Assembly (NCBI GenBank): GCA_023427285.1
Contig: JAEZBH010000310.1
Location: forward strand, 1-10,999
Origin: Pseudomonadota bacterium
Lineage (GTDB): Bacteria > Pseudomonadota > Alphaproteobacteria > Sphingomonadales > Sphingomonadaceae
Direction: 5' to 3'
DNA: 10,999 nt
The notes under the pieces are model-generated. The model searched no databases. It was not told where the DNA came from and saw only the letters and a list, made by a program, of their open reading frames with translations. The translations under genes and the position numbers were made by a program. Below, one piece after another: positions 1 to 8,475 of the stretch; positions within the stretch are counted from its first letter, which is position 1, and each line of letters begins with the position of its first letter.

Positions 1-27
1 GGTCTGAGACCCTCGCATCACTTTCCT

Positions 28-64
28 GCAAAAATAAAAATCTGTCTCAGCGCCTGCCGAACAG
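28..64 (-). terminator. Probable Rho-independent terminator of mutL
   Basis: Read on the minus strand, CTGT-TCGGC, a loop AGGC, then GCTGA-(G)-ACAG can fold into a nine-pair stem with one G-U pair and one bulged G. It is followed at once by ATTTTTATTTTT. The stem contains the last codons and the TGA stop of mutL, so transcript would end directly after the gene. Seen directly: the inverted repeat and the T-run. Inferred: termination. The stem is moderate rather than strong. Confidence 0.6.
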
Positions 65-1972
65 CTTCTCGATGTCTGTGGGTTGCAGCTTCAGCCACGT
101 CGGGCGGCCATGGTTGCACTGGCCGGAGTTGGGCGTTTCCTCCATCTCGCGCAGCAGGGCGTTCATTTCCGTAACGGACAGGCGACGCCCTGCGCGCACG
201 GAGCCATGGCAGGCCATGGTGGCGCAAACCTCGTGCAGCTTTTCGGAAAGCGAGAAAGCCTCGCCCAGATGCACGATCTCATCCGCCAGATCGCGCACAA
301 GGCTGATGACGTTCGCCTTGCCGAGAAGGGCTGGCACCTCGCGCACCAGAATGGCGGCAGGACCGAAGCGCTCCACCACAAGGCCAAGGGCCTCAAGGTC
401 GGCGGCCCGGGTTTCGATGGCGTCAGCGGCGATCTGGTCCAGCTCCACCACTTCCGGCAGTAGCAGCATCTGGCGCTTGATGCCGCCCTCGGCGAGCGCC
501 GTTTTCATGCGCTCATAAACGAGGCGCTCGTGAGCGGCGTGCTGATCGACGATGACCATGCCGCCGTCGTTGGTCTCGGCAACCACATAGGTGTTGTTGA
601 TCTGTGCGCGGGCAGCGCCAAGCGGGAAGCGGGTGAGGTCTTCGCCCGTATCCTGCTCGGGGGCGGGATGCGCCGCGGCGCTTGAGGCGGCGGGCGCATG
701 GGGCGCGAAATCCGCAAGGCGCGGCTGGACGGGCGTGCCCGCGTTGTAATTCACCGACCAGTCGCTGACGCGGGGCGACAGGGTGGAGCCTGAATAGCCG
801 CCGCCTGAATACCCACCACTGGGTCGGGACTGGAAACCGAAGCCTGCGCCGGGATTGTAGGGGCCGGGATTATAGGGCTGACCGGCGGGTGCTCCAGATG
901 GCGCGGCGCTTTTTCCCAATGCGCCAAGGGCGGCGGCGGCAACGGTGGTGGACGAGCGCTGGCCCGCCGCCTGAAGCCCGGCGCGCAGGCCCCCGACGAT
1001 CAGCCCGCGCACCATGGCGGCATCGGCAAAGCGCACTTCGGCTTTGGTCGGGTGGACGTTGACGTCAACGAAGCCCGGCGGCGTGTCGAGGAATAGCGCG
1101 ACGACCGGGAAGCGATCATGGGCCAGCACGTCCTGATATGCGCCGCGAATGGCCCCCAAGAGCAGGCGGTCGCGCACCGGGCGGCCATCGACGAACAGGA
1201 ACTGGTGGTCGCCAACGCCCCGGTTGTAGGTGGGCAGGCTGGCAAAGCCATGCAGGCGCAGCCCCTCGCGGCTGACATCGACCTTGATGGCGTTGTCGGT
1301 GAACTCAACACCGAGCACGTCTGTCAGGCGTCCGGCTCCGGCGGCGAACAAATCTCCCGACTGGGAGGCGCTTTGAAACAGCGTGCGCCCGTTGTGGGTG
1401 ACCGTGAAGCCCACGTGCGGATGGGCCATGGCGAGACGGCGCACGAGGTCAAGGCAGGCAGTCAGCTCCGAGCGCTCCGTCTTCAGGAATTTCAGACGGG
1501 CGGGCAGGCGGGCGAACAGGTCCGCCACCGTAATGCATGTGCCGGGGTTCATGCCGGTGGGCGCGTCTGCGGTGACGTCGCCGTAATCCACCTTCACCCG
1601 CCAACCGGTTTCCTGATCGATGGGGCGGCTGGCGATTTCCAGACAGCTCACCGAGGCGATGGAGGGCAGGGCCTCGCCGCGAAAGCCGAGCGAGCGGATG
1701 AGCGAGAGGTCATCGGTCGGCAGCTTGGAGGTGGCGTGACGCTCTACGGCCAGACGGATTTCATCCGGCGTCATGCCGCAGCCGTCGTCCGTGATGCGGA
1801 TGAGGCGGCGGCCGCCTTCCTCCAGATCGATGGTGACGCGGCGCGCACCGGCATCGAGCGAGTTCTCGAGCAGCTCTTTGACCGCATTGGCGGGGCGCTC
1901 GACAACTTCACCGGCGGCGATCTGGTTGACGAGATGGTCTGGCAGGCGCCGAATTTTCACGGGGGTATTCAT
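47..1972 (-). CDS. mutL: DNA mismatch repair endonuclease MutL
   Basis: A 641-residue MutL, which in mismatch repair couples mismatch recognition by MutS to strand nicking and removal. The N-terminal GHKL ATPase (about 1-330) shows E33 and N37 in the ERPANAVKELLEN region, D62-x-G64-x-G66, HATSKL at 79-84 and GFRGEAL at 96-102. A Pro/Gly/Ser/Tyr-rich linker runs from about 350 to 440. The C-terminal dimerisation/endonuclease domain carries DQHA-x2-E-x4-E (476-487), a clamp-binding type motif QMLLLP (501-506), C588-H589 and C619-N-H621-G-R-P, the usual metal-site elements. This is the endonuclease-type MutL of MutH-lacking bacteria, unlike that of E. coli. The frame stays open upstream to 2149, but MNTPVKIRRLP is where family similarity begins, so the start is set at 1972. 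No strong ribosome site is visible there. The gene is transcribed away from mreB. Confidence 0.97.
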   Translation of the reverse strand: MNTPVKIRRLPDHLVNQIAAGEVVERPANAVKELLENSLDAGARRVTIDLEEGGRRLIRITDDGCGMTPDEIRLAVERHATSKLPTDDLSLIRSLGFRGEALPSIASVSCLEIASRPIDQETGWRVKVDYGDVTADAPTGMNPGTCITVADLFARLPARLKFLKTERSELTACLDLVRRLAMAHPHVGFTVTHNGRTLFQSASQSGDLFAAGAGRLTDVLGVEFTDNAIKVDVSREGLRLHGFASLPTYNRGVGDHQFLFVDGRPVRDRLLLGAIRGAYQDVLAHDRFPVVALFLDTPPGFVDVNVHPTKAEVRFADAAMVRGLIVGGLRAGLQAAGQRSSTTVAAAALGALGKSAAPSGAPAGQPYNPGPYNPGAGFGFQSRPSGGYSGGGYSGSTLSPRVSDWSVNYNAGTPVQPRLADFAPHAPAASSAAAHPAPEQDTGEDLTRFPLGAARAQINNTYVVAETNDGGMVIVDQHAAHERLVYERMKTALAEGGIKRQMLLLPEVVELDQIAADAIETRAADLEALGLVVERFGPAAILVREVPALLGKANVISLVRDLADEIVHLGEAFSLSEKLHEVCATMACHGSVRAGRRLSVTEMNALLREMEETPNSGQCNHGRPTWLKLQPTDIEKLFGRR

Positions 1973-2085
1973 GAGGGGCACTTTACCCGCACCCAATTCT
2001 ACATGCCAGCGCATAAGCCCGAGTGTGGGGGCGAGGCTTGAAAAACAAAGGTCTCTGCTAGTCTGAAAGTGTGTGCGGCGTTTTA

Positions 2086-2094
2086 TGGTAAAAT
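2086..2094 (+). promoter_or_regulatory. Candidate extended -10 promoter for the mre operon
   Basis: TG-G-TAAAAT matches the extended -10 pattern TGnTATAAT with five of six core bases. It lies in the mutL/mreB divergent spacer (1973-2210). No good -35 hexamer sits 17 nt upstream, which extended -10 promoters can tolerate. Transcription would start near 2101 and give an mreB leader of about 110 nt, which includes a small GCGGC-TGA-GCCGC hairpin at 2116-2128. A second, weaker possibility is TTGAAA (2038-2043) with TAGTCT (2059-2064), but its 15-nt spacing is short. I found no convincing mutL promoter on the other strand. Confidence 0.4.
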
Positions 2095-2144
2095 CAACTT
2101 TATGCTTGGCGATACGCGGCTGAGCCGCCATTGTGCGCCACTGA

Positions 2145-3257
<1,113 letters not shown>

Positions 3258-3325
3258 ACCGGTCCCGCCCTATGGCGTGGCCTGCCTGGGGCTCGGTTGA
3301 CGGCTGAACGAACGGAGAGCCCGGT

Positions 3326-4378
3326 ATGCCATTGCCGCAAGGCAAGACTACCGCCTATCAGCCGGCGCGTTGGCGCTGGTTCCTGTCGCGCGCCCTCGTC
3401 ATCGTTCTGGTGATGACGGGCGTGATGCTGATGGTGCTCAACCGTTCGGCCGTGCGTGTGGGCGAGGGCCTGACATCTGCCGCGCTGGACAGTGTGGCCC
3501 CGGTTCTCTCCGCCATGCGTGCGCCTTTTGAGTGGGTGAAGATCGGCACGGGCCACGTGCAGAGCTATTTCTTCGTTCACTCTCGCAACAAGGATCTGGA
3601 AGCGGACGTGGCCCGGCTGAAGGAAGCCGAGAGCCATAACCGCACGCTGATGGCGGAAAACCGCCGCCTCAAGAAGCTGCTCGGCATTGTCGAACCGGAG
3701 CAGGATGTGGTTGGCGCGGCCCGCATCGTCGGCTCGACGGGCGGCTCTTATGTGCGCAGCGCCATCATTCTGCGCGGTGCGCGCGACGGCGTCGCCAAGG
3801 GGCAGCCGGTGCGCGATTCCGACGGCCTTGTGGGGCAGGTGATCGACGTGGGCTATGCGTCGGCGCGTATTCTGCTGCTGACGGACCTGTCCAGCCGCAT
3901 TCCGGTGCGGGTGGAGGAAAGCAACCGCACCGCCATCGTCACAGGGCTGAACGAGCGGCATCTGGCGCTCCAGTTCCTCTCGCCGGGCGAGCCGCTGAAG
4001 GCGGGCGATCGCCTCGTGACCTCGGGCGATGGCGGCACGTTCCCGCCGGGCATTCCGGTGGCCATCGTGACCGAACCGCGCGGCCCCGAGCCGAAGGCGC
4101 GCCCGCTGGCCAATCCGGGCGGGCTGGATTTCGTGCTGGTGCTGCGCCCGTTCGTGCCGGAGGTGTTCAAGCATCCCGAGGCGACATCGCAGCTTCAGGC
4201 GGTCATGCCGGATGGTACCGCGGCGACGCCCGTGACCCGGCCGCCGTTCCCGGTGCCGGACAAGCCCCTTCCGGGCGTGGTGCCGGCCCCGGATGCGCCA
4301 ATCGCGCAAGGGAGCGCACCAGCGCCGGCACCTGCATCAGCACCCGCACCCGCGCTGCAAACGGCAGCGGCACAGTGA
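3326..4378 (+). CDS. mreC: Rod shape-determining protein MreC
   Basis: A 350-residue bitopic membrane protein that links MreB filaments inside the cell to PBP2/RodA on the periplasmic side. A basic N-terminus (ARWRWFLSR) precedes one membrane segment at about 23-38. A coiled coil at about 84-118 (DLEADVARLKEAE...ENRRLKKLLGI) is followed by the periplasmic beta domain, with recognisable family segments SSRIPVRVEES and GDRLVTSGDGGTFPPGIPV. The last 75 or so residues form a Pro/Ala-rich tail ending in repeated PAPA units. That tail is typical low-complexity sequence and is probably disordered. A GGAGAG element lies about ten bases before ATG 3326. The gene sits 68 nt after mreB and 13 nt before mreD, so it is surely co-transcribed. 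Confidence 0.96.
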   Translation: MPLPQGKTTAYQPARWRWFLSRALVIVLVMTGVMLMVLNRSAVRVGEGLTSAALDSVAPVLSAMRAPFEWVKIGTGHVQSYFFVHSRNKDLEADVARLKEAESHNRTLMAENRRLKKLLGIVEPEQDVVGAARIVGSTGGSYVRSAIILRGARDGVAKGQPVRDSDGLVGQVIDVGYASARILLLTDLSSRIPVRVEESNRTAIVTGLNERHLALQFLSPGEPLKAGDRLVTSGDGGTFPPGIPVAIVTEPRGPEPKARPLANPGGLDFVLVLRPFVPEVFKHPEATSQLQAVMPDGTAATPVTRPPFPVPDKPLPGVVPAPDAPIAQGSAPAPAPASAPAPALQTAAAQ

Positions 4379-4391
4379 CCGGGCTGGCGCG

Positions 4392-4922
4392 ATGACTGAA
4401 CCCTGGGCGCTGCTGAGGCGCGAAGAGCGGCTGGCGCTGGTTGCCTCCAGCTGGCGCTGGACCATCCCGACGCTCATGACCATCGTGTCGGTGATCGGCA
4501 TGGTGCTGCCGGTTTTCGTGCCCGGCCCGGTGCTGCCGCACCTGCCGTTCCTGTGTGTTTTTTACTGGTCCATTCACCGCCCGGACCTGATGCCGAGCTG
4601 GGCCGCCTTTCTGGCGGGGCTGGTGGTGGATGTCACCCTGACACTGCCGGTCGGGCTGAACGCCACGCTGTTCACCCTGTTCTCGGCAGGGCTGGCCAGC
4701 CAGATCACCGTATTTCGCTCGCGCCCGTTCCTCTTCAGCCTCGGTGCGGGTGTTTTCGTCGTGATGCTCTTTCAACTTCTGAGTTGGCTGCTATTGCTGT
4801 TTTTCCAGCCGGGATTGCAGTTTGCGCCGTTCGTGGTGCAGGGTCTTACCAGTCTGGCGATGATGCCGTTCGCCTTCCGGATTGCAGCCTTCCTGCAGTT
4901 GCGGATCGTGGACAGGTTTTGA
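4392..4922 (+). CDS. mreD: Rod shape-determining protein MreD
   Basis: A small (176 aa) polytopic inner-membrane protein of the elongasome. About five to six hydrophobic segments are visible at roughly 24-43, 50-63, 71-90, 91-109, 114-139 and 148-168. The family signature is in WAAFLAGLVVDVTLTLPVGLN (72-91), which matches the G-L-x-x-D-x-x-x-x-x-P-x-G-L-N pattern. The frame is open further upstream to 4293, but that part would overlap mreC and encodes a His/Arg-rich stretch with no membrane character. ATG 4392, 13 nt after the mreC stop, is therefore the better start. The ribosome site is weak, which suggests translational coupling to mreC. Identification rests on position and topology as much as on sequence, as MreD is poorly conserved. 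Confidence 0.93.
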   Translation: MTEPWALLRREERLALVASSWRWTIPTLMTIVSVIGMVLPVFVPGPVLPHLPFLCVFYWSIHRPDLMPSWAAFLAGLVVDVTLTLPVGLNATLFTLFSAGLASQITVFRSRPFLFSLGAGVFVVMLFQLLSWLLLLFFQPGLQFAPFVVQGLTSLAMMPFAFRIAAFLQLRIVDRF

Positions 4923-4949
4923 CGTGGGACCAGGGGCAGCCTCCACCTG

Positions 4950-6968
4950 ATGGAAACAGAAGCCGATCGTTTTCGTATTTTCTCGCGCCGTGCGCTGCTG
5001 TTGGGCGGAGCGCAGGCGGCCGTGTTCGCAACGCTGGCCGCCCGCATGGGCTATCTCTCGATTTTCGAGAACAATCGTTACACCTTGCAGGCCGAAGACA
5101 ACCGGGTCTCCATCCGCCCGATCCTGCCGCGCCGGGGTCTCATTCTGGATCGCCACGGCTATCCGCTGGCGCTGAATCGGCAGGATTATCGCCTCGCCAT
5201 CGTGCCGGAGGAGGTGGAGGATCTGGAGGCAACGCTGGCCGCCATCCGCCAGACCGTGCCGCTGGATGAAGAGGATCTGGAAAAGATCCGCGCCCAGATC
5301 AAGCGCGTGCCGGGGTTCATGCCGGTGGAAGTGGCGCGCAACATCGACTGGCAGGCGTTTACCGCTATCAACGTGCAGCTGCCCAATCTCTCCGGCGTGC
5401 AGCCGGTGCAGGGCTACAACCGGTATTACCCGGATGGCGAGGCGGTGGCGCATGTGCTGGGCTATGTGGGCGCTCCCAACGAGAAAAACGTCGAGGACGA
5501 TCCTGACCCGATCCTGCGGCTGCCCGGCTTCAAGGTGGGCAAGGGCGGCCTTGAGGAAACCTATGACAAGCAGCTGCGCGGGCGCGCCGGCGCAGACCGG
5601 GTGGAGGTGAACGCGCGCGGGCGCATTCTGCGCTCGCTGGGCCGCACTGAGGATACGCCGGGAGATTCGGTCACCCTGACGCTGGATCGCGAGTTGCAGG
5701 TCTATTCCGCATGGCGGTTGCAGGGCGAGGCGGCCTCTGCCGTGGTGATGGACGTGCATACGGGAGAAATTCTCTCCCTCTGCTCGACGCCTGCGTTCGA
5801 TCCGAATGATTTCTCGGGCGGCATTCGCACCAAGGTGTGGAAGTCCTTGCTGGGCGACGAGCGTCACCCGCTGCTCAACAAGCCGTTGCAGGGCCTCTAT
5901 CCGCCGGGCTCCACCTTCAAGATGGTGGTGACGCTGGCGGCGCTTGAGGCCGGCATCTCGCCAAAGGAATCGGTGTCTTGCACCGGGCGCTACATGCTGG
6001 GCAAACACGCCTTCCACTGCTGGAAGCGGGGCGGCCACGGCTATGTCGATATGGGCCGCGCCGTTTTTCAAAGCTGCGACGTCTGGTATTACGATGTCAG
6101 CCGTAAAATCGGCGTGGATGCCATTGCCCGCATGGCGCGCCGCTTCGGCTTTGGCGAGAAATTCGAGCTGCCGTTGCCCTCGCAGCGGGCCGGGCTGGTG
6201 CCTGACACGGAATGGAAGCGCAAGCGCTACGGCAAGCCATGGCTGGCGGGCGAGACGCTGAACGCCTCGATCGGGCAGGGCTACATGCAGGCAACGCCGC
6301 TGCAACTGGCGGTGATGACGGCAAGGCTCGCCAGCGGGCGTGCGGTTGAGCCGCGTTTGATCAAATCGGACAAGCTCATCGCCCCGGCCCGCTCGATGAA
6401 CTTGCCCGAGGAGCATCTGGCGCTGGTGCGCAAGGCGATGAGCGATGTGGTGAACCACCGCGAGGGCACCGCCGGTATCGCGCGCATTCGCCTGCCGGAC
6501 GTGACGATGGCGGGCAAGACCGGCACGGCGCAGGTGCGGCGCATTTCAGCCGCAGAGCGGCGGGCAGGCGTGCGCAGCAACAACCAGTTGCCGTGGCGCT
6601 TCCGCGATCATGCGCTGTTCGTGGCCTATGCGCCGGTCGAGGCGCCGCGGTATGCCTGCGCGGTGGTGGTCGATCACGGCGGCTCGGGCTCCGGCGCGGC
6701 CTCGCCGGTTGCCCGCGATATTCTCACCTTCGCGCTGGCGCGGGAGCGGAACATGGATATTCCCAAGCGCCAGACCTTCGGACCGCGGCAGGAGGCCCCT
6801 GACCCGCAGCCAGCCGTTGCAACGGATGCAACAGCCCAGAGCGGGAGGCAGAGCGGGGGCCAGAGCGGAGCCCAGACTGTGGGCGGGGCGGCGCAGACGT
6901 CCGCTGCGGCAGGCGCGCCTGCAACCCCCGCTGCAACGAGACCCGTTGCAGGATCGCACGGAGGCTGA
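4950..6968 (+). CDS. mrdA: Penicillin-binding protein 2 (peptidoglycan DD-transpeptidase)
   Basis: A 672-residue class B penicillin-binding protein that cross-links new peptidoglycan in the lateral wall as partner of RodA. A single N-terminal membrane anchor lies at about 14-37. The PBP dimer/pedestal region follows (PRRGLILDRHGYPLA near 65-80), then the transpeptidase domain from about 255 to 600. All three catalytic motifs are present: S321-T-F-K324 (PPGSTFK), S375-C-D377 and K523-T-G (AGKTGTAQV). Asp in the third position of the second motif is usual for the PBP2 class. The protein is somewhat longer than E. coli PBP2 (633 aa) because residues after about 605 form an Ala/Gln/Ser/Gly-rich tail with an in-frame tandem repeat. 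The gene begins 27 nt after mreD and ends 2 nt before rodA. Confidence 0.96.
   Translation: METEADRFRIFSRRALLLGGAQAAVFATLAARMGYLSIFENNRYTLQAEDNRVSIRPILPRRGLILDRHGYPLALNRQDYRLAIVPEEVEDLEATLAAIRQTVPLDEEDLEKIRAQIKRVPGFMPVEVARNIDWQAFTAINVQLPNLSGVQPVQGYNRYYPDGEAVAHVLGYVGAPNEKNVEDDPDPILRLPGFKVGKGGLEETYDKQLRGRAGADRVEVNARGRILRSLGRTEDTPGDSVTLTLDRELQVYSAWRLQGEAASAVVMDVHTGEILSLCSTPAFDPNDFSGGIRTKVWKSLLGDERHPLLNKPLQGLYPPGSTFKMVVTLAALEAGISPKESVSCTGRYMLGKHAFHCWKRGGHGYVDMGRAVFQSCDVWYYDVSRKIGVDAIARMARRFGFGEKFELPLPSQRAGLVPDTEWKRKRYGKPWLAGETLNASIGQGYMQATPLQLAVMTARLASGRAVEPRLIKSDKLIAPARSMNLPEEHLALVRKAMSDVVNHREGTAGIARIRLPDVTMAGKTGTAQVRRISAAERRAGVRSNNQLPWRFRDHALFVAYAPVEAPRYACAVVVDHGGSGSGAASPVARDILTFALARERNMDIPKRQTFGPRQEAPDPQPAVATDATAQSGRQSGGQSGAQTVGGAAQTSAAAGAPATPAATRPVAGSHGG
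6837..6884 (+). repeat. 12-bp in-frame tandem repeat in the PBP2 tail
   Basis: Four consecutive 12-bp units begin with CAGAGCGGGAGG. The next two differ at only one to three positions, and the fourth has decayed. They encode QSGR, QSGG, QSGA and QTVG, each unit exactly four codons. The array lies in the non-catalytic C-terminal tail of mrdA. Copy-number change would keep the frame, so this tail could vary in length between strains without harming the enzyme. Confidence 0.75.
6960..6964 (+). promoter_or_regulatory. Shine-Dalgarno site of rodA
   Basis: GGAGG ends six bases before the GTG at 6971 and lies inside the last codons of mrdA. It is the clearest ribosome-binding site in the operon and decides the GTG start of rodA. 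The overlap with the upstream coding sequence points to coupled translation of PBP2 and RodA. Confidence 0.75.
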
Positions 6969-6970
6969 GC

Positions 6971-8104
6971 GTGGTTGAAAACCTGTCTATTCCTGAAAAG
7001 CTGCGCCGCCTGAACTGGTGGATCGTCTTCGTCATTCTGGCGCTGACCGGTTTCGGCCTTGCCGTGCTTTATTCCGCAGCGGGCGAGGGCGGGGATTTCC
7101 AGCCCTATGCCATGAAGCAGAGCATCCGCTTTGCCTTGTTCTTTGTGATGATGCTGGGGCTGGCGACCATTGATCTGAAATGGTGGCTGAAAATTGCCTA
7201 CCCCTCTTATGCGGTGGTGCTGGTCATGCTCATCATTGTCGAGGTGTTCGGCAAGGTGGCGGGCGGCGCGCAGCGCTGGATCGATCTTGGGATCATCCGG
7301 CTTCAGCCGTCGGAGTTCATGAAGACCACCATCGTGCTGGCTTTGGCGCGCTATTATCACAACCTGCCGCGCGTTTACGTGACCAGCTTTTATCACATGC
7401 TGCCTCCGCTCGCGATGATCGGGGTGCCGGTCGGCCTCGTGCTGTTGCAACCGGATCTGGGCACGTCGCTTCTGATTATCATGGGCGGCGTTGCGGTCAT
7501 GTTTTTATCGGGCATCCGGGCGTGGCTGTTCTGGGCCTGCGGGGCCGCGATCGCCGCCGCGCTGCCGATCCAGTGGACCATGATGCACAATTACCAGCAG
7601 CGCCGGGTGATGATTTTCCTCAACCCGGAAATGGACCCGCTGGGGGCCGGTTACCACATCACCCAGTCCAAGATCGCCATCGGCTCTGGCGGCATTTTCG
7701 GCAAGGGGTTCCTGATGGGCACGCAGGGGCATCTCGACTTCCTGCCCGAAATGCACACCGACTTCGTATTCGCCATGGTGGCGGAGGAATGGGGCTTGCT
7801 CGGCGGCCTCTACATTCTGGTTATGTACGGCATCCTGCTCGGTTGGGGGCTGTGGACGGCGCTGACCTCTCGCTCGCAATTCGGGCGGCTGCTGGCCATG
7901 GGCCTGAGCGTTACGATTTTTCTCTACGTCGCCATCAACCTGATGATGGTGATGGGCCTTGCCCCGGTGGTGGGCGTGCCGCTGCCGCTGCTGTCGTATG
8001 GCGGATCGGCCATGCTGACGGTGATGATTGCGTTCGGGATTCTGTTTTCCTGCTCGCTGAACAGCGGCAAGGCCATGCTTTCGGAAGGGCCGAAGCTCCG
8101 TTAA
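6971..8104 (+). CDS. rodA: RodA, SEDS-family peptidoglycan glycosyltransferase
   Basis: A 377-residue polytopic membrane protein, the usual RodA length (E. coli 370), with about ten hydrophobic segments. RodA polymerises lipid II into glycan strands, and PBP2 cross-links them. SEDS signatures are clear: QPSEFMK, QPDLGTSLL, the GSGGIFGKGF-x-x-G-T-Q-x-x-L-x-FLPE block, HTDFVFA and the C-terminal PLPLLSYGGSAM. D264 in HTDF corresponds by context to the essential Asp of E. coli RodA (D262). The start is GTG at 6971, set by the GGAGG site, only 2 nt after the mrdA stop. This is the last gene of the operon. I see no strong intrinsic terminator after it, only a weak AT-rich hairpin at 8108-8128. Confidence 0.97.
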   Translation: MVENLSIPEKLRRLNWWIVFVILALTGFGLAVLYSAAGEGGDFQPYAMKQSIRFALFFVMMLGLATIDLKWWLKIAYPSYAVVLVMLIIVEVFGKVAGGAQRWIDLGIIRLQPSEFMKTTIVLALARYYHNLPRVYVTSFYHMLPPLAMIGVPVGLVLLQPDLGTSLLIIMGGVAVMFLSGIRAWLFWACGAAIAAALPIQWTMMHNYQQRRVMIFLNPEMDPLGAGYHITQSKIAIGSGGIFGKGFLMGTQGHLDFLPEMHTDFVFAMVAEEWGLLGGLYILVMYGILLGWGLWTALTSRSQFGRLLAMGLSVTIFLYVAINLMMVMGLAPVVGVPLPLLSYGGSAMLTVMIAFGILFSCSLNSGKAMLSEGPKLR

Positions 8105-8124
8105 GCCAAGTTTCTTATGAAAAA

Positions 8125-8136
8125 ACTTAATTAAGT
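8125..8136. repeat. 12-bp perfect AT-rich palindrome
   Basis: ACTTAATTAAGT is a perfect palindrome inside a strikingly AT-rich stretch (about 8105-8175) between rodA and the tRNA gene, in otherwise GC-rich DNA. It lies about 45 bases before the candidate tRNA promoter. It could be a protein-binding site for a dimeric regulator or part of a UP-like region, but no regulator is suggested by the sequence itself. Confidence 0.5.
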
Positions 8137-8179
8137 CAAACATTTGTAAGTTTTGGTGCAAAAAGTCGAAAGAAAGGTC

Positions 8180-8208
8180 TGGACAGGTCTCGGAAAACCC
8201 CTTAAACG
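8180..8208 (+). promoter_or_regulatory. Candidate promoter of tRNA-Lys
   Basis: TGGACA (8180-8185) matches the -35 consensus TTGACA in five of six bases. The -10 region would be TTAAAC (8202-8207, 16-nt spacing) or TAAACG (8203-8208, 17-nt spacing), each a poor three-of-six match. The predicted start would fall near 8214, about 17 nt before the mature tRNA. A strong -35 with a weak -10 is common in alphaproteobacteria, so this is a reasonable but unproven call. Confidence 0.4.
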
Positions 8209-8230
8209 CACCGCCACACACCGACGGAGT

Positions 8231-8306
<76 letters not shown>

Positions 8307-8315
8307 CTCCCTCCT

Positions 8316-8329
8316 CGAGGTTAGCCTCG
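8316..8329 (+). terminator. Short GC-rich hairpin after tRNA-Lys
   Basis: CGAGG-TTAG-CCTCG forms a perfect five-base-pair stem with a four-base loop, starting ten bases after the tRNA CCA end. No T-run follows, so it is not a classical intrinsic terminator. It may instead protect the 3' end of the tRNA precursor or help processing. Confidence 0.3.
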
Positions 8330-8369
8330 GTGCTCTACTCCCCCTCATGAAATATTTCGCTTGAATGCT

Positions 8370-8386
8370 CCGGAACGTTGTTCCGG
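8370..8386. repeat. Perfect 7-bp inverted repeat
   Basis: CCGGAAC-GTT-GTTCCGG is a perfect seven-base-pair inverted repeat with a three-base centre. As RNA it is a stable hairpin but has no T-run after it. As DNA it has the GAAC...GTTC layout of a dimer-binding operator. The three-base gap differs from the four-base gap of Gram-positive LexA boxes and from the alphaproteobacterial GTTC direct repeats, so no regulator is assigned. Confidence 0.5.
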
Positions 8387-8450
8387 TTGAAAGCCGCCAG
8401 CGTTTGTATCGCCGCGTTTGGCGGGCGTGTGTCCCGCATTTCTTTGGCCA

Positions 8451-8465
8451 AGCCTGTCGCAGGCT
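8451..8465. repeat. Perfect 6-bp inverted repeat
   Basis: AGCCTG-TCG-CAGGCT is a perfect six-base-pair hairpin. The first T-run (TTTT, 8476-8479) starts ten bases after it, too far for a normal terminator. A weaker five-pair hairpin, GCGGG...CCCGC (8421-8437), lies just before. Confidence 0.45.
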
Positions 8466-8475
8466 GCCTGATGCA

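Noticed and set aside
4..50. Inverted repeat CTGAGAC (4-10) / GTCTCAG (44-50)
   Set aside because: Seven-base arms separated by 33 bases at the window edge; this can arise by chance, and the tighter terminator fold uses the same bases.
4791..6458. A 555-codon open frame on the minus strand opposite mreD/mrdA
   Set aside because: It is antisense to PBP2 codons with all three catalytic motifs on the plus strand. Its product is His/Arg/Gln-rich with no family character, typical of GC-rich shadow frames.
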